A stretch of 64,000 nt of DNA, taken from NCBI RefSeq assembly GCF_030525615.1, contig NZ_JAUNEJ010000004.1, forward strand, positions 140,245-204,244, given 5' to 3'. Positions 9,757-18,556 of this stretch are shown piece after piece (position 1 is the first letter of the stretch; each line of letters opens with the position of its first letter). The notes below the pieces were generated by a model, which worked only from the letters and a program-made list of their open reading frames with translations, made no database searches and was not told the origin of the DNA. This DNA comes from Cutibacterium sp. (lineage in GTDB: Bacteria; Actinomycetota; Actinomycetes; Propionibacteriales; Propionibacteriaceae). Made by a program: the position numbers and the translations under genes.

Positions 9757-11886
9757 TCAGGCCGGTTGGCAGGCGGTAATTCGGGACACCGGGACGATCA
9801 ATACTCCTCCGCCACCACGGATAACACAGCGTACGGCTCCTGCCGCGACTGCCATGATTCGCACCGTCTGACGTACCGCAGTGCCGTCGTCGATGACTCG
9901 CTCGATTTGCATCCACATACCTTCTTGCTGGGCTTGGTGCAGGTGGGCAAGGAGCTGACGGCGGTCTGAGAAGCCACGGCCTTTGTTCTTAAGAAGCGAA
10001 GCCGCAAGGCCCTCGGGGTCGGTCTGGGGAGCCGAGGCGGGGGAGACGTCAATCTTGGCACGTGGGGGCGGGGGAGCCGAGAAAACATCGCCGTGTGAAT
10101 CTCGGGCAACCGGGGCCATTCCTAGTTGACGCAGACCGGCGAGTACCTGGTCAGGTTCTGCTTGGGCCACCAGCACCTGGGCACCAACGCGACGCAGAGC
10201 GAGGTCCTTAGCAAGGGAACTGCGCATAATGGCCTCAACGGCAGCCGGGTCGTCGACTTCCAGAAGGGCTCCAGCGGCGGCCACCGAAACCCGGCCATGG
10301 TCACGCACCACGTCGTCGAGGAGGACCAGCAGCCCCTGAGGAACTTCGCTCAGGGAGTGCTCCGACCACCACTGGCGTACCCGTTCCCCGGTCCACCCGG
10401 CATCCAGGGCTCGGCGCAGACTGGCGCGGCTGAATCGACGCACCCCGGCGATCCCGGTGGACTCGCGATCGGCCAACAGAGCCAGATCGGCGGCAGTGGA
10501 AGGAGTCAACGGGCCGGGGGCGACTGCGGTGAGATCGGACTGCAGGATCACCTCGTCGGTGCGTTCGGGCATGTCGGCGCAGGTGAGCGAATCGACGAGA
10601 TCGGTGCGAGCTCCCAGCGCGATCATCCCGAGTACTCGGCACTCGTCCAGGACGGCCTCAACCAGGGAATCCTCCACAGCAGTACCGGGTTGACGCCAGC
10701 GAATGCGGTCGGCGACAAGGCTGGCCTCGACAGGAGTTCCGGGTTCAGCTGAACTCAATTCCTGGTGGACTAGACGCCGCCACGCCCGGGCGGTTGCTGG
10801 TGCTGACGCGACTAACGTGTTGTCGAGGTTGCCTGGAGGTTGCGGAATACGTCGCCACGCGTCGCGCAAGCTCACCCACTGACCCCACAAGGAATCAGTG
10901 CGCCAACGGTCGGCAAGCGGGGTGGGAAGCCAGCCGCGCCCGTCAGCCCCGATGAGCCCACCAGCGGCGGCCAGAGCCAAGTACACCCAGCCGTCGTCTT
11001 CAGCCGCCACTCGTGACAACACTGCGCGGGCGTCTCGTTTGGCAATGCCGCCATTGGCAAGTAGAGCGCAGTCGTGACGCTCCACTCCTTCCAGCAGGGC
11101 CGACATTGCGCTGACAGCCTCTAACGCCGTTCCCAAACCAGCCCGATTCACGAGGGTGGTCTGGCTCGGTTCAGGCCAAGCCGGTGGGGTGGGTTGTGGC
11201 TGTTCAGCGAACAGACGATTGCCGCGCAGGACAAGGGCTACCTCGCGGGGCAGGACAACGGTGTCGTCGTCCAGGGGACGCAGCAGGTGATGAGCGAGTG
11301 CGGTCTCGACGGGGGTTGTCGCGGTCTCGGGAGTCACCGTACGTCGCGCATGGGGGACGTGACCGGTAGGAGACCACATCAGACGCTCCACCACAGCGCG
11401 CGCCTGAGGGCCCGCAGCAGCCAGCGCTTCTGCTACCTCCGTGGAACTCATAGGCATGACGGATGCTGGTGCCAGCCCGGCTGGATATCCGGACAAATGG
11501 GTGGTGACAACCTGAATGACGTGCAGGTGGTCGGAGTCCTCAAGCACAAGAGCCATGTCGAGCAGATCGGAGACGCCGGCGGCGACATCTGCGCGAATTG
11601 TGTCTGGTTTGGTTGGCCATCCCTGGCAGATGGCGTCAGCCAGGTCAGCCAGCGTGAGGTCTCCCAGCGCGGCCAACGCCGTCAGAAGACTCAGCCGCCA
11701 CCGATCAAGGCTGGAGATCGCAGCAGTGATGGACGCATGGGTGCCGGCTCGCGAAGACACCTCAGTGAGGTCGCGAGGAGTGGGGTTGGCCAGGTCGGGG
11801 CGCAGGGTCAGAAGCCGGGATAGCCCTTGGGTATCGAGGCCTCGAATGGTGGACGCAAGGGTTGTTGGCTCATCGACCTCGCTCAT
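9757..11886 (-). CDS. Helicase-associated protein (XPB/Ssl2 N-terminal-like)
   Basis: A 709-residue protein without Walker motifs, corresponding to the actinobacterial helicase C-terminal-like/XPB-Ssl2 N-terminal domain family that is encoded next to bacterial XPB. It begins MSEVDEPTTLASTIRGLDTQ and is mostly alpha-helical, with a conserved region near residues 470-570 (EVILQSDLTAVAPGPL, TGIAGVRRFSRASLRRALDAGW) and a C-terminal domain related to the helicase DRA region. It probably binds the XPB helicase as an accessory factor; that is inference from its position. Its start overlaps the upstream gene stop by four bases (ATGA), so the two are translationally coupled. Confidence 0.88.
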   Translation of the reverse strand: MSEVDEPTTLASTIRGLDTQGLSRLLTLRPDLANPTPRDLTEVSSRAGTHASITAAISSLDRWRLSLLTALAALGDLTLADLADAICQGWPTKPDTIRADVAAGVSDLLDMALVLEDSDHLHVIQVVTTHLSGYPAGLAPASVMPMSSTEVAEALAAAGPQARAVVERLMWSPTGHVPHARRTVTPETATTPVETALAHHLLRPLDDDTVVLPREVALVLRGNRLFAEQPQPTPPAWPEPSQTTLVNRAGLGTALEAVSAMSALLEGVERHDCALLANGGIAKRDARAVLSRVAAEDDGWVYLALAAAGGLIGADGRGWLPTPLADRWRTDSLWGQWVSLRDAWRRIPQPPGNLDNTLVASAPATARAWRRLVHQELSSAEPGTPVEASLVADRIRWRQPGTAVEDSLVEAVLDECRVLGMIALGARTDLVDSLTCADMPERTDEVILQSDLTAVAPGPLTPSTAADLALLADRESTGIAGVRRFSRASLRRALDAGWTGERVRQWWSEHSLSEVPQGLLVLLDDVVRDHGRVSVAAAGALLEVDDPAAVEAIMRSSLAKDLALRRVGAQVLVAQAEPDQVLAGLRQLGMAPVARDSHGDVFSAPPPPRAKIDVSPASAPQTDPEGLAASLLKNKGRGFSDRRQLLAHLHQAQQEGMWMQIERVIDDGTAVRQTVRIMAVAAGAVRCVIRGGGGVLIVPVSRITACQPA

Positions 11887-12662
11887 TGCTGCGACCTCGG
11901 ATCTCGAGGTGTCAGATAGCGGTCAATGATGATGAACCCGAGCGCGAGCATAGCGACGCAGCCCAAGCGAGACATCCATGCAAATTGGGCCAAGATGGTT
12001 CGAACCGGCGACTCCATCGCGCCACCGAGGATAACAACGACTGTGACAGCAGTGAGAGCTTTGCTGAGGCGTCCAGCTGCGAAGGGGTGACGCCATGCCA
12101 ACCACCAGGCGAGGATCAGCGCAGGTATCGACAGCGGGGACCACATCGATCCCAGTGCGAGAACGGCAATCCACAGCCAGCCCAACGCTCGGCACAGATC
12201 CAGGAAGGACCGACTGCCAGCGGCGGCAGGCATAGTCGGGTCAAGCTGCCGAGGTAAGCGGATGGTTTTCGTGGTTTTTGCTCGCAGTGGGGGGACCGTT
12301 GAGACGGGAGTCTCCGATGGAGCTGCCCAGGTCGTCGTGGTTCCGGTCGAGCGGCTGGTGCGGATGGGTTCATGAGGATCCCGGTGCTCGACACGTGGAC
12401 CGGCCAGACCAGCCTGGGTGGAAAACGGGTCGTGGGGTTCGCGGCTACTTCGACGGCGCGGGACCAACTCGGCCAAGGGACGGTCGTCCCCACCTTGATA
12501 ACCCCCGGGAGCTTCGGCTGGCTTTCCGGCAGCCGGGCTGGCAGGAAGAGTCGGGTTTTCGAGAGGCGCGATCCGAGGAGCCCGGAAAGCACTGGGTGCC
12601 CGACGAGAACCGACGACGTCGATGGGTGCTCTCCTGACGGTACTCAGTGCCATAGCGTCCAT
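11883..12662 (-). CDS. Membrane protein with disordered N-terminus
   Basis: A 259-residue protein. The first 150 residues are Pro/Ala/Arg/Thr-rich and look disordered. The last 100 hold about three to four hydrophobic segments (ALGWLWIAVLALGSMW, SIPALILAWWLAW, LTAVTVVVILGG, LGCVAMLALGFIII). I do not recognise a family. It heads the leftward group with the helicase-associated protein and helicase, overlapping the former by four bases. No convincing ribosome site is seen before ATG 12662; another ATG lies at 12653. Confidence 0.65.
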   Translation of the reverse strand: MDAMALSTVRRAPIDVVGSRRAPSAFRAPRIAPLENPTLPASPAAGKPAEAPGGYQGGDDRPLAELVPRRRSSREPHDPFSTQAGLAGPRVEHRDPHEPIRTSRSTGTTTTWAAPSETPVSTVPPLRAKTTKTIRLPRQLDPTMPAAAGSRSFLDLCRALGWLWIAVLALGSMWSPLSIPALILAWWLAWRHPFAAGRLSKALTAVTVVVILGGAMESPVRTILAQFAWMSRLGCVAMLALGFIIIDRYLTPRDPRSQQ

Positions 12663-12820
12663 AGTAAGGGTTGGTGCCGACTAAGCCGCGCGCTCAGTGT
12701 GTGCGGGGCAACGCTCATGGGGGGTGATTGTGATCGCTCAGAAACGCTCAATGGACCCTAGCCTGAATGAAGATATTACGTAACGCGCGGAGCGGCCGCG
12801 CATGAAAGGGAGGGGTCGAC

Positions 12821-13606
12821 ATGGAGGTCATCATCTGCTCCGACGAGCAGGCTGTTGGGCGGATTGCAGCCGAGCGTATTGCCAAGGTTCTGGCCAAGGC
12901 GAAGGCGCCGGTCTTGGGAGTGGCCACTGGTTCGACCCCGCTGACGACGTACTCTTCGTTGGCTGCTCTTGCGAAAGAGGGCAAGGCTGATTTCACCGGA
13001 TTGCGTGCCTTTGCTCTGGACGAATACGTCGGCCTTCCCGCTGACGACGAGCGCTCTTACGCCGCCACCATTCGTCACACCGTCACCGAGCAGCTTGGTC
13101 TGGATCCGGCAGACGTCCACACCCCAAACGGCATGGCGGACGACCTTGACGCGGCCTGTGCGGAGTACGACAAGGCCATCAAGGATGCCGGCGGAGTCGA
13201 CGTCCAGATCCTCGGTATCGGGGCCAACGGCCATATCGGTTTCAACGAGCCGACCAGCTCGCTGTCCTCGCGGACCCGCGTCAAGACCCTCGCTGAGCGG
13301 ACCAAGGCCGATAACGCCCGTTTCTTTGAGGAGGGCGAGAAGGTGCCCAGTCACTGCGTGACCCAGGGTCTTGGGACGATCATGGATGCCCGCAACGTTG
13401 TGCTGTTGGCGATCGGGGAAAACAAGGCCGATGCTGTCGCTGGAGCGGTTGAGGGTCCGGTGACGGCAATGTGTCCGGCCTCGGTGCTGCAGTTCCATCC
13501 TCATGCCCTCGTGATCGCTGACGAGGCCGCCGCCTCCAAGCTGACGACGGCTGACTACTTCCGGTGGACTGATAGCCAGCGGGGCGATTACTCCGGCACC
13601 ATGTGA
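12821..13606 (+). CDS. nagB: Glucosamine-6-phosphate deaminase
   Basis: A 261-residue enzyme converting glucosamine-6-P to fructose-6-P and ammonia, the last step of GlcNAc use. Signatures: LGVATGSTPLTTYSSL (phosphate loop), FALDEYVGL with the catalytic Asp, GIGANGHIGFNEP and the C-terminal block TADYFRW. The ribosome site AAAGGGAGGGG precedes ATG 12821. Its pathway partner nagA is in the window but 6 kb away (19768), so the two are not in one operon. It is transcribed divergently from the membrane-protein/helicase group. Confidence 0.96.
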   Translation: MEVIICSDEQAVGRIAAERIAKVLAKAKAPVLGVATGSTPLTTYSSLAALAKEGKADFTGLRAFALDEYVGLPADDERSYAATIRHTVTEQLGLDPADVHTPNGMADDLDAACAEYDKAIKDAGGVDVQILGIGANGHIGFNEPTSSLSSRTRVKTLAERTKADNARFFEEGEKVPSHCVTQGLGTIMDARNVVLLAIGENKADAVAGAVEGPVTAMCPASVLQFHPHALVIADEAAASKLTTADYFRWTDSQRGDYSGTM

Positions 13607-13675
13607 GACGCGTTGATGTGACGCTCCTGGCCCGTCGGGAGTCTTGCCGCCGGGCCATGGAAAGATTGTGAACAG

Positions 13676-13714
13676 TGGACCGTCGACAAGGCTGTAGCCT
13701 TGTAGGACGGTCCA
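13676..13714 (+). promoter_or_regulatory. Long hairpin in front of the cold-shock gene
   Basis: TGGACCGTC (13676-13684) pairs with GACGGTCCA (13706-13714); inside, after a G/AG internal loop, ACAAGGCT (13686-13693) pairs with AGCCTTGT (13696-13703) over a two-base loop. This is a 17-pair stem ending 18 bases before the cold-shock ribosome site (AAGGAG, 13733-13738). With no T-tract it may be the nagB terminator or a folded 5' leader of the cold-shock gene. A weaker stem, TGGCCCG/CGGGCCA (13628-13657), lies closer to nagB. Confidence 0.55.
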
Positions 13715-13748
13715 TTGATCGTCCATGACCAGAAGGAGTGAGCCAGAG

Positions 13749-14132
13749 ATGCCAACCGGAAAGGTGCGTTTCTACGACGCCACCAAGGGGTTCGGTTTCC
13801 TGACGAAGGATGGCGGCGGCGACGTGTATGTCAACGCCTCCGCCTTGCCTGCAGGGGTGAATACCCTGAAACCCGGTCAGAAGGTTGACTTTGGGGTTGT
13901 TGAAGGACGCCGAGGCGAGCAGGCCCTGTCTCTGCAGATCGTCGAGACCCCGATCTCGCTGGCGAAGGCGAGTCGCAAGAAGCCCCGGGAGATGGCGGTG
14001 ATTTGCGAAGACCTCATCAAAATGCTTGACAAGATGGGTAACGGCTACCGGCACGGACGCCATCCTGATCCACGGACTGCGGGAGCGGTGGCCAAAATGC
14101 TGCGTGCTGTTGCCGACGAGTTGGAGCTGTGA
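13749..14132 (+). CDS. Cold-shock domain protein with C-terminal extension
   Basis: A 127-residue protein. Residues 1-66 are a cold-shock OB-fold: GKVRFYDATKGFGFLTKDGG with the RNP1-like KGFGF, then DVYVNAS as the RNP2-like strand (usual form DIFVHFS). The remaining 60 residues are an extension found in actinobacterial members, LAKASRKKPREMAVICEDLIKMLDKMG and onward. ATG 13749 is chosen because AAGGAG sits at 13733-13738; an upstream ATG at 13725 has no site. It probably binds single-stranded nucleic acid. Its stop overlaps the start of the DUF3027 gene. Confidence 0.93.
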   Translation: MPTGKVRFYDATKGFGFLTKDGGGDVYVNASALPAGVNTLKPGQKVDFGVVEGRRGEQALSLQIVETPISLAKASRKKPREMAVICEDLIKMLDKMGNGYRHGRHPDPRTAGAVAKMLRAVADELEL

Positions 14133-14911
14133 TGAGGACGTCAAAACGGTCTATCAAGGCTGACGCGACTATCGCGAAAGCTGTTGACCAGGCCCGGGAA
14201 GCAGCCGAACACCGCGCGGGTGACTTCGGTGTTGGGGAGCACGTCGGGACGATTGTCGAGGGTGAGCGCGTTCTGACCCACCTCTTCGAGTGTCCGCACC
14301 CGGGATACCGGGGCTGGCGGTGGGCTGTGACGATGTCGCGTGCCCTGCGCGGGCGTAACGTCACCGTCAATGAGGTCGTTCTTATCCCTGGTGATGATTC
14401 TCTCCTGGCTCCCGAGTGGGTGCCGTGGCGCGACCGTGTTCGAGCCGGGGATATTAGCGCCGGAACTCTCATGCCCACCGCTGACAACGATCCGCGTCTG
14501 GAGCCCGGTTACACCGGCGGTGAACTCGCCGCTGACGAGGATCCGGCTGAGTGGGCTGCTACCCGGGCGGTGGCGTCTGAGCTGGGGCTGGGGCGCGAGC
14601 GTCTGTTATCGCGGGAGGGTCGTGACTCAACCGCTGAGCGGTGGCTCGCCGGTGAGGGGGGTCCTGACAACGCGATGAGTCGCCATGCCCCCGCCAGTTG
14701 CGTTACGTGTGGTTATTTCGTACGCCTGCAGCACTCCTTAGGGCGAGTTTTTGGAGTGTGCTCCAACGAGTTTTCGCCCTCTGATGGCTCAGTGGTCCAC
14801 GTTGACCATGGCTGCGGTGGTCACTCCGATGTTGTCGAGAAGCGACGCGGGATCGAATTACCCGAGCCGGTGTTCGACACTATTTCGGTGGATAACTCGT
14901 TGTTCGACTGA
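14132..14911 (+). CDS. DUF3027 family protein
   Basis: A 259-residue protein matching the actinobacterial DUF3027 family: an N-terminal HTH-like helix set, then LTHLFECPHPGYRGWRWAVT, the block VVLIPGDDSLLAPEWVPWRDR, and a C-terminal CVTCGYFVRLQHSLGRVFGVC cysteine cluster followed by VHVDHGCGGHSD, which may bind zinc. Function unknown. It starts within the cold-shock stop codon (TGATG), the same order as in other actinobacteria, so a nucleic-acid or translation-linked role is likely but unproven. Confidence 0.88.
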   Translation: MRTSKRSIKADATIAKAVDQAREAAEHRAGDFGVGEHVGTIVEGERVLTHLFECPHPGYRGWRWAVTMSRALRGRNVTVNEVVLIPGDDSLLAPEWVPWRDRVRAGDISAGTLMPTADNDPRLEPGYTGGELAADEDPAEWAATRAVASELGLGRERLLSREGRDSTAERWLAGEGGPDNAMSRHAPASCVTCGYFVRLQHSLGRVFGVCSNEFSPSDGSVVHVDHGCGGHSDVVEKRRGIELPEPVFDTISVDNSLFD

Positions 14912-14928
14912 ATGGGTGCTGAATGGAC

Positions 14929-15165
14929 TCAGTGGCGGGAACGTCGCCAGCAATACGCTGTGCCGACGATTCCCAGCCCGGTGCCGGTCAGACAAATCCA
15001 GAGCCAGTCGCGATAGCCGGTTTCAGTGAGATGGTCGAACATGGCCCAGCACACGATTGACGCCACCGCGAAAGCGATGGTTCCCACAATGCCGACAGTC
15101 ACCCCGTTCGCGTCGACTGGGGCGACGTTGGCCTGGGTTAGCAGGTGTTCACGCTCGTTGGCCAC
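14929..15165 (-). CDS. DUF2530 small membrane protein
   Basis: A 78-residue protein with two membrane segments (GIVGTIAFAVASIVCWAMFD and YRDWLWICLTGTGLGIVGTAYC) and a basic end CWRRSRH, the pattern of the actinobacterial DUF2530 family. The open frame extends upstream to 15258 but would overlap the divergent permease gene, so GTG 15165 is preferred. Function unknown. It converges on the DUF3027 gene, 17 bases apart. Confidence 0.7.
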   Translation of the reverse strand: MANEREHLLTQANVAPVDANGVTVGIVGTIAFAVASIVCWAMFDHLTETGYRDWLWICLTGTGLGIVGTAYCWRRSRH

Positions 15166-15214
15166 AGTCCCATCGTAATGCCCCGCTGCAGTGCCGTGGC
15201 ATCTTGTCCTTAGA

Positions 15215-16735
15215 ATGCCCTTCGTGTCTAGCAACACCGTATCAGCAAGATTCGACAACTGGTTTCACCTCACGGAACGAGGATCGACGAGGTCGCGTGA
15301 GGTTCGTGGCGGCATCGTCACCTTCTTCACAATGGCCTATATTTTGGCCCTCAACCCGCTCATCATCGGTACTGCGGCGGACAAGAACGGCAAGCTGCTC
15401 AATGGGGATCCGAAGTTCCTCGATGCTGCCGGCACCACCCTCAACACGGCTGGCATTGATGACAACAAGATGATGGTTATGGCAGTCACCGCTTTTGTGG
15501 CGGCGATTATGACGATTGCCATGGGTATCTGGGGACGATTCCCGATGGGTATCGCCGCTGGTCTTGGTATCAACTCCTTGCTGGCCTACGTCGTTGCCCC
15601 GACGATGACATGGTCCCAAGCAATGGGCCTGGTGGTGTGGGAGGGTGTCCTCATCCTCATCTTCGTCCTCACTGGAGTTCGGGAGATCATCTTCCGGGCG
15701 GTTCCGAACTCTCTGCGCTCGGCGATCAGCGTCGGAATTGGCCTGTTCATCGCATTCGTTGGGTTTGTGGATTCCGGTGTCATTCGTTCTGGTTCCGGAA
15801 CTCCCGTCACCTTGGGTGTTGGCGGCAGTTTGGAGGGCTGGCCGATTTTGCTGTGCCTGTTCGGATTCCTGCTGCTCGTCGTGTTGCACCAGCGGCACGT
15901 CAAGGGGTCCATGCTCATTGCGATTATTGGTACGTCCTTGCTCGGCGTCATCATCGAGGCCATTGCTGACGTGGGACCGCAGAGCGACAAGAACCCCACT
16001 GGCTGGGCCCTCAATGTTCCGCGGCTGCCAGGAGCTGCTGATTTCCGCTGGCCCGATCTGGGGTTGTTGGGTCAGGTTGATCTTTTCGGTGGTTTTCTCG
16101 CCGATGGCCACTTCCGTATTGGGGTATTCCTGGGAACGCTGCTGGTCGTCTTCTCTCTCATGCTCGCCGATTTCTTCGACACCATGGGAACGGTTGTCGC
16201 CATTGGTGACCAGGCCGGCATTCTTGACGAGACTGGCAATCCTGAGCACCTGAGGGGGATTCTCGTCGTCGACGCCGTTGCAGCCGTTGCTGGCGGTCTC
16301 GGCTCAGCCTCCTCGGCCACCGGTTACGTCGAGTCGGCTGCCGGGGTAGGGGAGGGGGCTCGAACGGGTATCGCCTCCATCGTCACCGGCATGGCATTCC
16401 TGCTGGCGATGTTCTTGTCCCCAATCGTTTCGATCATTCCGTCGGAGGCTGCCGCACCGGTGCTGGTCTTCGTCGGATTCCTCATGATGGCCCAGGTCAC
16501 TCACATCGACTGGAAGCATGTCGAGGAAGGTCTGCCGGCCTTCCTGGGCATGGTGCTCATGCCATTCGCGTACTCGATCACAACAGGTATCGGTGCTGGC
16601 CTCATCATGTTCTGCATCACGAAGACCATCGCTGGCAAAGCGCGCACAATTCATCCGCTGTTGTGGGTTGTCGCGGCCCTCTTCGTGATCTACTTCGCTC
16701 AGTCTTTGCTCATGAGGCTGTTTGGTCAGATGTGA
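15215..16735 (+). CDS. NCS2-family purine permease (AzgA/PbuG type)
   Basis: A 506-residue membrane transporter of the AzgA-like subgroup of NCS2, which import adenine, guanine or hypoxanthine with protons. Evidence: start of the first helix at GGIVTFFTMAYILALNP, the GIAAGLGINSLLAYVVAP block, the large VFSLMLADFFDTMGTVVAIG motif, and SASSATGYVESAAGVGEGARTG typical of AzgA. About 12 to 14 membrane segments. The start is uncertain: ATG 15215 and GTG 15224 are both possible, neither with a strong ribosome site. Its 3' end overlaps the convergent gene at 16710 by 26 bases. Confidence 0.9.
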   Translation: MPFVSSNTVSARFDNWFHLTERGSTRSREVRGGIVTFFTMAYILALNPLIIGTAADKNGKLLNGDPKFLDAAGTTLNTAGIDDNKMMVMAVTAFVAAIMTIAMGIWGRFPMGIAAGLGINSLLAYVVAPTMTWSQAMGLVVWEGVLILIFVLTGVREIIFRAVPNSLRSAISVGIGLFIAFVGFVDSGVIRSGSGTPVTLGVGGSLEGWPILLCLFGFLLLVVLHQRHVKGSMLIAIIGTSLLGVIIEAIADVGPQSDKNPTGWALNVPRLPGAADFRWPDLGLLGQVDLFGGFLADGHFRIGVFLGTLLVVFSLMLADFFDTMGTVVAIGDQAGILDETGNPEHLRGILVVDAVAAVAGGLGSASSATGYVESAAGVGEGARTGIASIVTGMAFLLAMFLSPIVSIIPSEAAAPVLVFVGFLMMAQVTHIDWKHVEEGLPAFLGMVLMPFAYSITTGIGAGLIMFCITKTIAGKARTIHPLLWVVAALFVIYFAQSLLMRLFGQM

Positions 16736-17411
16736 GGCGAGTGGAGGGGACCGTACCGATGGTGTCTGGTTGCCAGACCGCGAAGAGGTCTGGCACCGGG
16801 CGCCCCAGGTCGTCGGCTAGATTCATCCATCCGGGATATGAGTTGAGGAAGTCGAGGACGCTATCAGCCTCAGCTCGTCGCTCATCCGGCACGATGTCAG
16901 TTAATGCTCGTCGAGTAGCCAAGACCTGCCCGATGCGCGCATAACCGATTTTCATTCCTGGTGCCGGGCGTAGCGGAATCTGCGGGTCGCCAACCATGAG
17001 CCGCTTGATGGAACAGGTGCTGGGCAATCCGACAGCCGCAAGGTCGAAATCAAGTTCATCGAGTCGTGCCACCGACATCGAGATCTCAATCCATCCATAC
17101 GACAGGTGGGTCAGCCACTCGTTGACCAGACGCCAGCACCGCCCCAGACGATCAGGCTCGATGTACCGGCCACGAACAAGGTCCTCGACGTCATTGGGAG
17201 TCGGCCATCCCAACGGCAGCACCGGGGCTTCGACATTGGGCTTGTAGAGCGGGTGGAATGGGCTTCGCCAACTGGATCGTCGGTGGTGATGAACAGGCAC
17301 GCTGAAAGCAGCTTCGGCCCAGGTACGTAGCTTCGTCGCGAGGCGCTCGTCAGCCCCAAAAATGTCGCGAACTTCGTCGATCGCGATGGCGTTGAGTCTC
17401 AACCCACCCAT
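16710..17411 (-). CDS. Conserved hypothetical protein
   Basis: A 233-residue soluble protein, Trp- and Arg-rich (WRSPFHPLYKPN, WRLVNEWLTHLSYGWIEI), with no signal peptide and no motif I recognise. The start at ATG 17411 (MGGLRLNAIAIDEV) is natural. It ends inside the last codons of the convergent permease gene. No function can be proposed; codon use looks like that of its neighbours, so it is likely a real gene. Confidence 0.6.
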   Translation of the reverse strand: MGGLRLNAIAIDEVRDIFGADERLATKLRTWAEAAFSVPVHHHRRSSWRSPFHPLYKPNVEAPVLPLGWPTPNDVEDLVRGRYIEPDRLGRCWRLVNEWLTHLSYGWIEISMSVARLDELDFDLAAVGLPSTCSIKRLMVGDPQIPLRPAPGMKIGYARIGQVLATRRALTDIVPDERRAEADSVLDFLNSYPGWMNLADDLGRPVPDLFAVWQPDTIGTVPSTRLTSDQTAS

Positions 17412-17456
17412 GGCGACAGATTATTCGATGTCGGAGGTCGGCATAAGGTGTAATCC

Positions 17457-17540
17457 ATGAATCCACGCTCCAGACAACACATCGTCAGCGGGGTTCTCCT
17501 TGTCCTCGTACTACTCGTTGTGGTGGGAGCTGTGCTGTGA
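17457..17540 (+). CDS. 27-residue membrane peptide
   Basis: A short frame, MNPRSRQHIVSGVLL followed by a run of Val/Leu ending VVVGAVL: a basic head plus one membrane helix. AAGGTG lies six bases before ATG 17457. Its stop TGA overlaps the GTG start of the next gene (GTGA at 17537-17540), so the two are translationally coupled. It may help insert or regulate the neighbour or simply be a leader peptide; this is inference. Confidence 0.55.
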   Translation: MNPRSRQHIVSGVLLVLVLLVVVGAVL

Positions 17541-18556
17541 CAGATGGACCCGGCATGGCAGGATGTCTATTTGTGACACGACGACCCTGGCCCCGACGTT
17601 TGCGCTGCGCGAGTGCGCTGGTGGCCATGGGATGTGCCTGGGGATTGGCCGTAGGCCCGGCCGCCGCCGTCGATCTGACTATCACGGCGGACAAGAAGCT
17701 TGGTAACGCTGTCGGAATGGCCGCCGATCTTGACAATGACTGGTACTGGGTCACCGATGGTTCGTCGGCGACGGTCGAATCTCTGCTTGCCCTCGACAAG
17801 ACAGGTAAAGAAGTCCATCGCGTGAAGTGGGAGCCGGATCTCCACGACGTCGAGGCGATGTCGTGGGCCAATGGTGTGCTTTACGTCGCAGACATCGGAG
17901 ACGAGAAAACCACGCGTTCCAGCATTCGAGTAGTGTCTCCCACCTCGACGGCTGCCGACCAATCCACCTATTACGAGTGGATGTTCACCTACCCCGACGG
18001 CGCCCACGACGCCAAGGCCTTGGCAGTCAGTCCGAAGGGGTCTTTCTACGTCGTTACCGACGGGCCGCACCCGGCGATCTACCGTGGTGGCCCGCAGGCC
18101 AGTCGCGAGGAATCCAACCCGCTGGTCAAGGTTTCCGACGCGCCCACAGGGGTCAAGGACGCTACCTTTTTGCCAGATGGGTCGCGGCTGGCTGTGCTGA
18201 CCGACCGCGAGGTTCGAGTCATGGATGCCTACTCGTGGAAGACAATCGCCAACACAGCGTTCTCAGGCGGGCAGGCCATCACCACCGACACCACCCAGAA
18301 GACCTTGGAGATCGCAACTGCGGACAACAAGGTTCAAGGAATCGACTTTCCGACCACGCTGACCTCGATTACGCCGACCCCCACGCTTTCCCAAAGCCCG
18401 AAAGCAGCAGTCACTCACGGTAGTGCCAAGCCCACCTCCAAGGCCCGCTCGGGTACTTTCATCGCGGTGCTCGGAGCAGTCGCGGTGGCGCTGTGCGCAG
18501 GCGTGGTGACCTTCGTACACGGTCGCTCCCAGGACACCACCTGGCGACCGCGTTAG
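17537..18556 (+). CDS. Exported membrane-anchored protein, probable beta-propeller
   Basis: A 339-residue protein with an Arg-rich signal peptide (residues 12-45, ending GPAAA before VDLTITADKK), an extracellular domain of about 230 residues, and a C-terminal membrane helix (FIAVLGAVAVALCAGVVTFVHG) with a short basic tail. The middle has recurring strand pairs (DNDWYWVTDG, NGVLYVADIGDEK, KGSFYVVTDG, DGSRLAVLTDREV) that suggest a propeller similar to esterase-like or phytase-like folds. A Thr/Pro-rich linker precedes the anchor. Substrate unknown. It converges on serC with a four-base overlap. Confidence 0.7.
   Translation: MTDGPGMAGCLFVTRRPWPRRLRCASALVAMGCAWGLAVGPAAAVDLTITADKKLGNAVGMAADLDNDWYWVTDGSSATVESLLALDKTGKEVHRVKWEPDLHDVEAMSWANGVLYVADIGDEKTTRSSIRVVSPTSTAADQSTYYEWMFTYPDGAHDAKALAVSPKGSFYVVTDGPHPAIYRGGPQASREESNPLVKVSDAPTGVKDATFLPDGSRLAVLTDREVRVMDAYSWKTIANTAFSGGQAITTDTTQKTLEIATADNKVQGIDFPTTLTSITPTPTLSQSPKAAVTHGSAKPTSKARSGTFIAVLGAVAVALCAGVVTFVHGRSQDTTWRPR

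Noticed and set aside
12776..13726. 316-codon minus-strand frame opposite nagB
   Set aside because: Antisense to nagB, whose motifs and ribosome site are clear.
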